From positions 1-6,388 of the forward strand of contig JBGPYB010000214.1 in assembly GCA_041493035.1 (NCBI GenBank): a stretch of DNA of 6,388 bases. Direction: 5' to 3'. The notes beneath the pieces are model-generated. The model was not told where the DNA came from. It made no database searches and saw only the letters and a program-made list of their open reading frames with translations. The position numbers were made by a program, and so were the translations under genes. This document shows positions 4,950 to 6,388 of the stretch, piece by piece (the stretch's first letter is position 1; every line of letters begins with the position of its first letter). Source of the stretch: JBGPYB01 sp041493035. GTDB taxonomy: Bacteria > Acidobacteriota > Vicinamibacteria > Fen-336.

Positions 4950-6388
4950 TCTCCCTCGGGCGCCTGAGCGATGTGGCAAGGTCGTGGGCGCTCTTCGTGT
5001 TCAAGACCTCGGCCGGGGTGAGGCCCCCTCGGCGAGCCTGCCCGGCGCCGTATCGCAGGTTCGCGAACTGCTGAACGGAATGGCTGTCCGACGAGATCAC
5101 GAAGCGTGCGCCCATCTGCCGCGCCGCGCGTATCCAGGTGTCGGGAAGATCGAGGCGGTCGGGCTGGCCGTTGATCTCGAGGGCCACGCCCCGTTGCATC
5201 GCCGCTTCGAGGACTCGCTCCACGTCGAGGGCCACCGGTTCGCGTTTGAGGATGAGGCGGGCCAGGGGATGTCCCCAGACGTGGAGTCGCGGGTTGTCGA
5301 GGGCGCGGAGGACGCGCTCGGTCATCTCGGCCGCCTCCATGTTGAGCCGCGAGTGGAGCGAGCCGACAACGAGATCGAGTTGGGCGAGGACCTCCTCGTC
5401 CATGTCCAGCCGCCCGTCGGGGAGGATGTCCACCTCGATCCCCGCGAGGAGTGTGAACCCTTCCAGGCGCCGGTCGAAATCACGAATGCGCGCACTGTGG
5501 GCCAGGCAGCGCTTCTCGTCCATCCCCGTGCCGTGAGTCGGGGAGGGGATCGCACGGCTGTGGTCGGTCACCGCCAGGTAGCGAAGTCCGGCTCTCTGTG
5601 CGGCCTGGACCATCGCCTCCAGGGAGTCGCGTCCATCGCTCTCGGTGGTATGGCTGTGGAGGTCTCCTTGAATGTCGCCGGTCTCGACCAGGCGGGGCAG
5701 GGGCCCTTCCTCCGCCTGGGTGATCTCGCCGCGGTCCTCCCGGAGTTCCGGTGGTATGAAGGCAAGCCCGAGAGACCCGTAGACCTCCTCCTCCGTGGCC
5801 CCCCCGATCTTCGAACCGTCTTCGGTGCGGAAGACGCCGTATTCGTTGAGCTTCAACCCGCGGCGCTGGGCGCGCTCTCGAAGGGCGACGTTGTGGGCCT
5901 TCGAGCCCGTGAAGTACTGGAGGGCGGCGCCCAGGTCCGCCGACGAGAAGGGTCGCATGTCTACTTGGAGCCCTGACGCCAGGACAGCGCTGGACTTGGC
6001 CTCTCCGTGACCCAGGACCTCCTTCACATCCGGATGGGCGACGAACGCCTCGGCGAGGGCCTTCGGGTCGCCCCCAACCACGATCAGGTCCAGATCGCCG
6101 ATGGTCTCGCGCCGCCTGCGGCACGATCCCGCCGCCTCGACGCGTTCGGCTCCGTGCTTCCGCAGGTAGGCCGAGAAGAGGGCCGTCGCCTCGTCGGCTA
6201 CGGGGAGGAGAAATCGCCCCTGCTTTTGCCGCAGCCCCTGGAGGCCTTTCAGTATTCGCGCCTCCTTCTTCTCTTTCATCCCCGGCAGCGTTCGGAAGCG
6301 CCCATCGCCGATCGCGGTTTCGAGATCGGCGGGGGACGCGACGCCGAGCTTGGTCCAGACCAGGTTGACTCCCTTGGGTCCGAGGCCC
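4924..6388 (-). CDS. polX: DNA polymerase X with PHP exonuclease domain (PolX), N-terminus outside window
   Basis: The frame is open to the window edge. Translation upstream of the first internal ATG (6279) continues family sequence, with the helix-hairpin-helix GLGPKGVNLVWTKLGV and then RTLPGMKEKKEARILKGL, so that ATG is not the start. 487 codons are visible of a protein usually near 570-580 aa. Counting from the Met at 6279, the polymerase palm shows AGSCRRRRETIGDLDLIV (50-67) with metal-binding Asp62 and Asp64, and Asp107 in QVDMRPF (105-111). The GSKAHN...LNEYGVF segment (125-150) follows. The PHP domain has DLHSHT (206-211), VTDHS (237-241), IEVDI (281-285), GSLHS (306-310), GHPLARL (336-342) and SSDSH (396-400). 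All usual metal ligands appear present, so both gap-filling polymerase and 3'-5' exonuclease activity for base-excision repair are plausible in the cytoplasm. A promoter for the next unit overlaps its 3' end. Confidence 0.95.
   Translation of the reverse strand, partial: GLGPKGVNLVWTKLGVASPADLETAIGDGRFRTLPGMKEKKEARILKGLQGLRQKQGRFLLPVADEATALFSAYLRKHGAERVEAAGSCRRRRETIGDLDLIVVGGDPKALAEAFVAHPDVKEVLGHGEAKSSAVLASGLQVDMRPFSSADLGAALQYFTGSKAHNVALRERAQRRGLKLNEYGVFRTEDGSKIGGATEEEVYGSLGLAFIPPELREDRGEITQAEEGPLPRLVETGDIQGDLHSHTTESDGRDSLEAMVQAAQRAGLRYLAVTDHSRAIPSPTHGTGMDEKRCLAHSARIRDFDRRLEGFTLLAGIEVDILPDGRLDMDEEVLAQLDLVVGSLHSRLNMEAAEMTERVLRALDNPRLHVWGHPLARLILKREPVALDVERVLEAAMQRGVALEINGQPDRLDLPDTWIRAARQMGARFVISSDSHSVQQFANLRYGAGQARRGGLTPAEVLNTKSAHDLATSLRRPREIDPSAAAP

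Noticed and set aside
4984..5976. 330-codon plus-strand frame opposite polX
   Set aside because: Antisense shadow of a clearly conserved polymerase/PHP gene, with no motif of its own.
4924..6279. PolX starting at the ATG at 6279
   Set aside because: Upstream codons continue to the window edge with helix-hairpin-helix sequence of the family, so the gene is cut by the edge and this Met is internal.
1..6388. CRISPR array, tandem repeats, tRNA, riboswitch or insertion sequence
   Set aside because: Read on both strands, I saw no spaced direct repeats, no cloverleaf, no transposase and no terminal inverted repeats. A covariance-model search was not possible here.

Overview
This is a GC-rich bacterial window (roughly 60-65 % G+C by eye). 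The codons almost never use TTA, CTA or TCA, and starts include GTG and probably TTG. A single unit of the GloVer type (a tandem repeat best known from Verrucomicrobia, Acidobacteria and related soil or uncultured lineages) fits an environmental or uncultured bacterium, but nothing here fixes the phylum. All eight recognisable genes lie on the minus strand, so transcription runs from the right edge to the left. No stretch longer than about 100 bases lacks a gene. There is no rRNA, tRNA, CRISPR array, insertion sequence or integrase.

In transcription order: (1) polX at 4924-6388, a bacterial family-X DNA polymerase with a C-terminal PHP exonuclease domain, cut at its N-terminus by the window edge. 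(2) A compact three-gene module, 4888 down to 2599: an SxtJ-family two-helix membrane protein (119 aa), a NodU/CmcH/SxtI-family O-carbamoyltransferase (580 aa), and a 58-aa DUF5989/SxtK-like single-helix membrane protein. The gaps are 1 nt and 9 nt. A near-consensus sigma70-type promoter overlaps the 3' end of polX and probably starts this module. (3) A GC-rich hairpin, then a toxin-first toxin-antitoxin pair of the HigB (Gp49-like) / HigA (HTH_37 XRE) type at 2500-1911, with an ATGA overlap and a promoter placed so that the toxin mRNA may be leaderless. (4) A small open frame (1879-1622) with one complete GloVer repeat behind a signal-peptide-like segment, either a mini exported protein or a remnant. 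(5) A Ppx/GppA-family exopolyphosphatase/pppGpp phosphohydrolase (1567-56). (6) At the left edge, a 10-bp hairpin with a T-rich tail that reads best on the plus strand, suggesting a convergent gene just outside the window.

The most interesting part is the SxtJ - carbamoyltransferase - DUF5989 module. The same three families occur as sxtJ/sxtI/sxtK in saxitoxin clusters. Here they form a self-contained unit between housekeeping genes with no biosynthetic cluster in view, which suggests a membrane-associated carbamoylation system whose acceptor is unknown. The individual families are known; the acceptor and the role of the two membrane partners are not.
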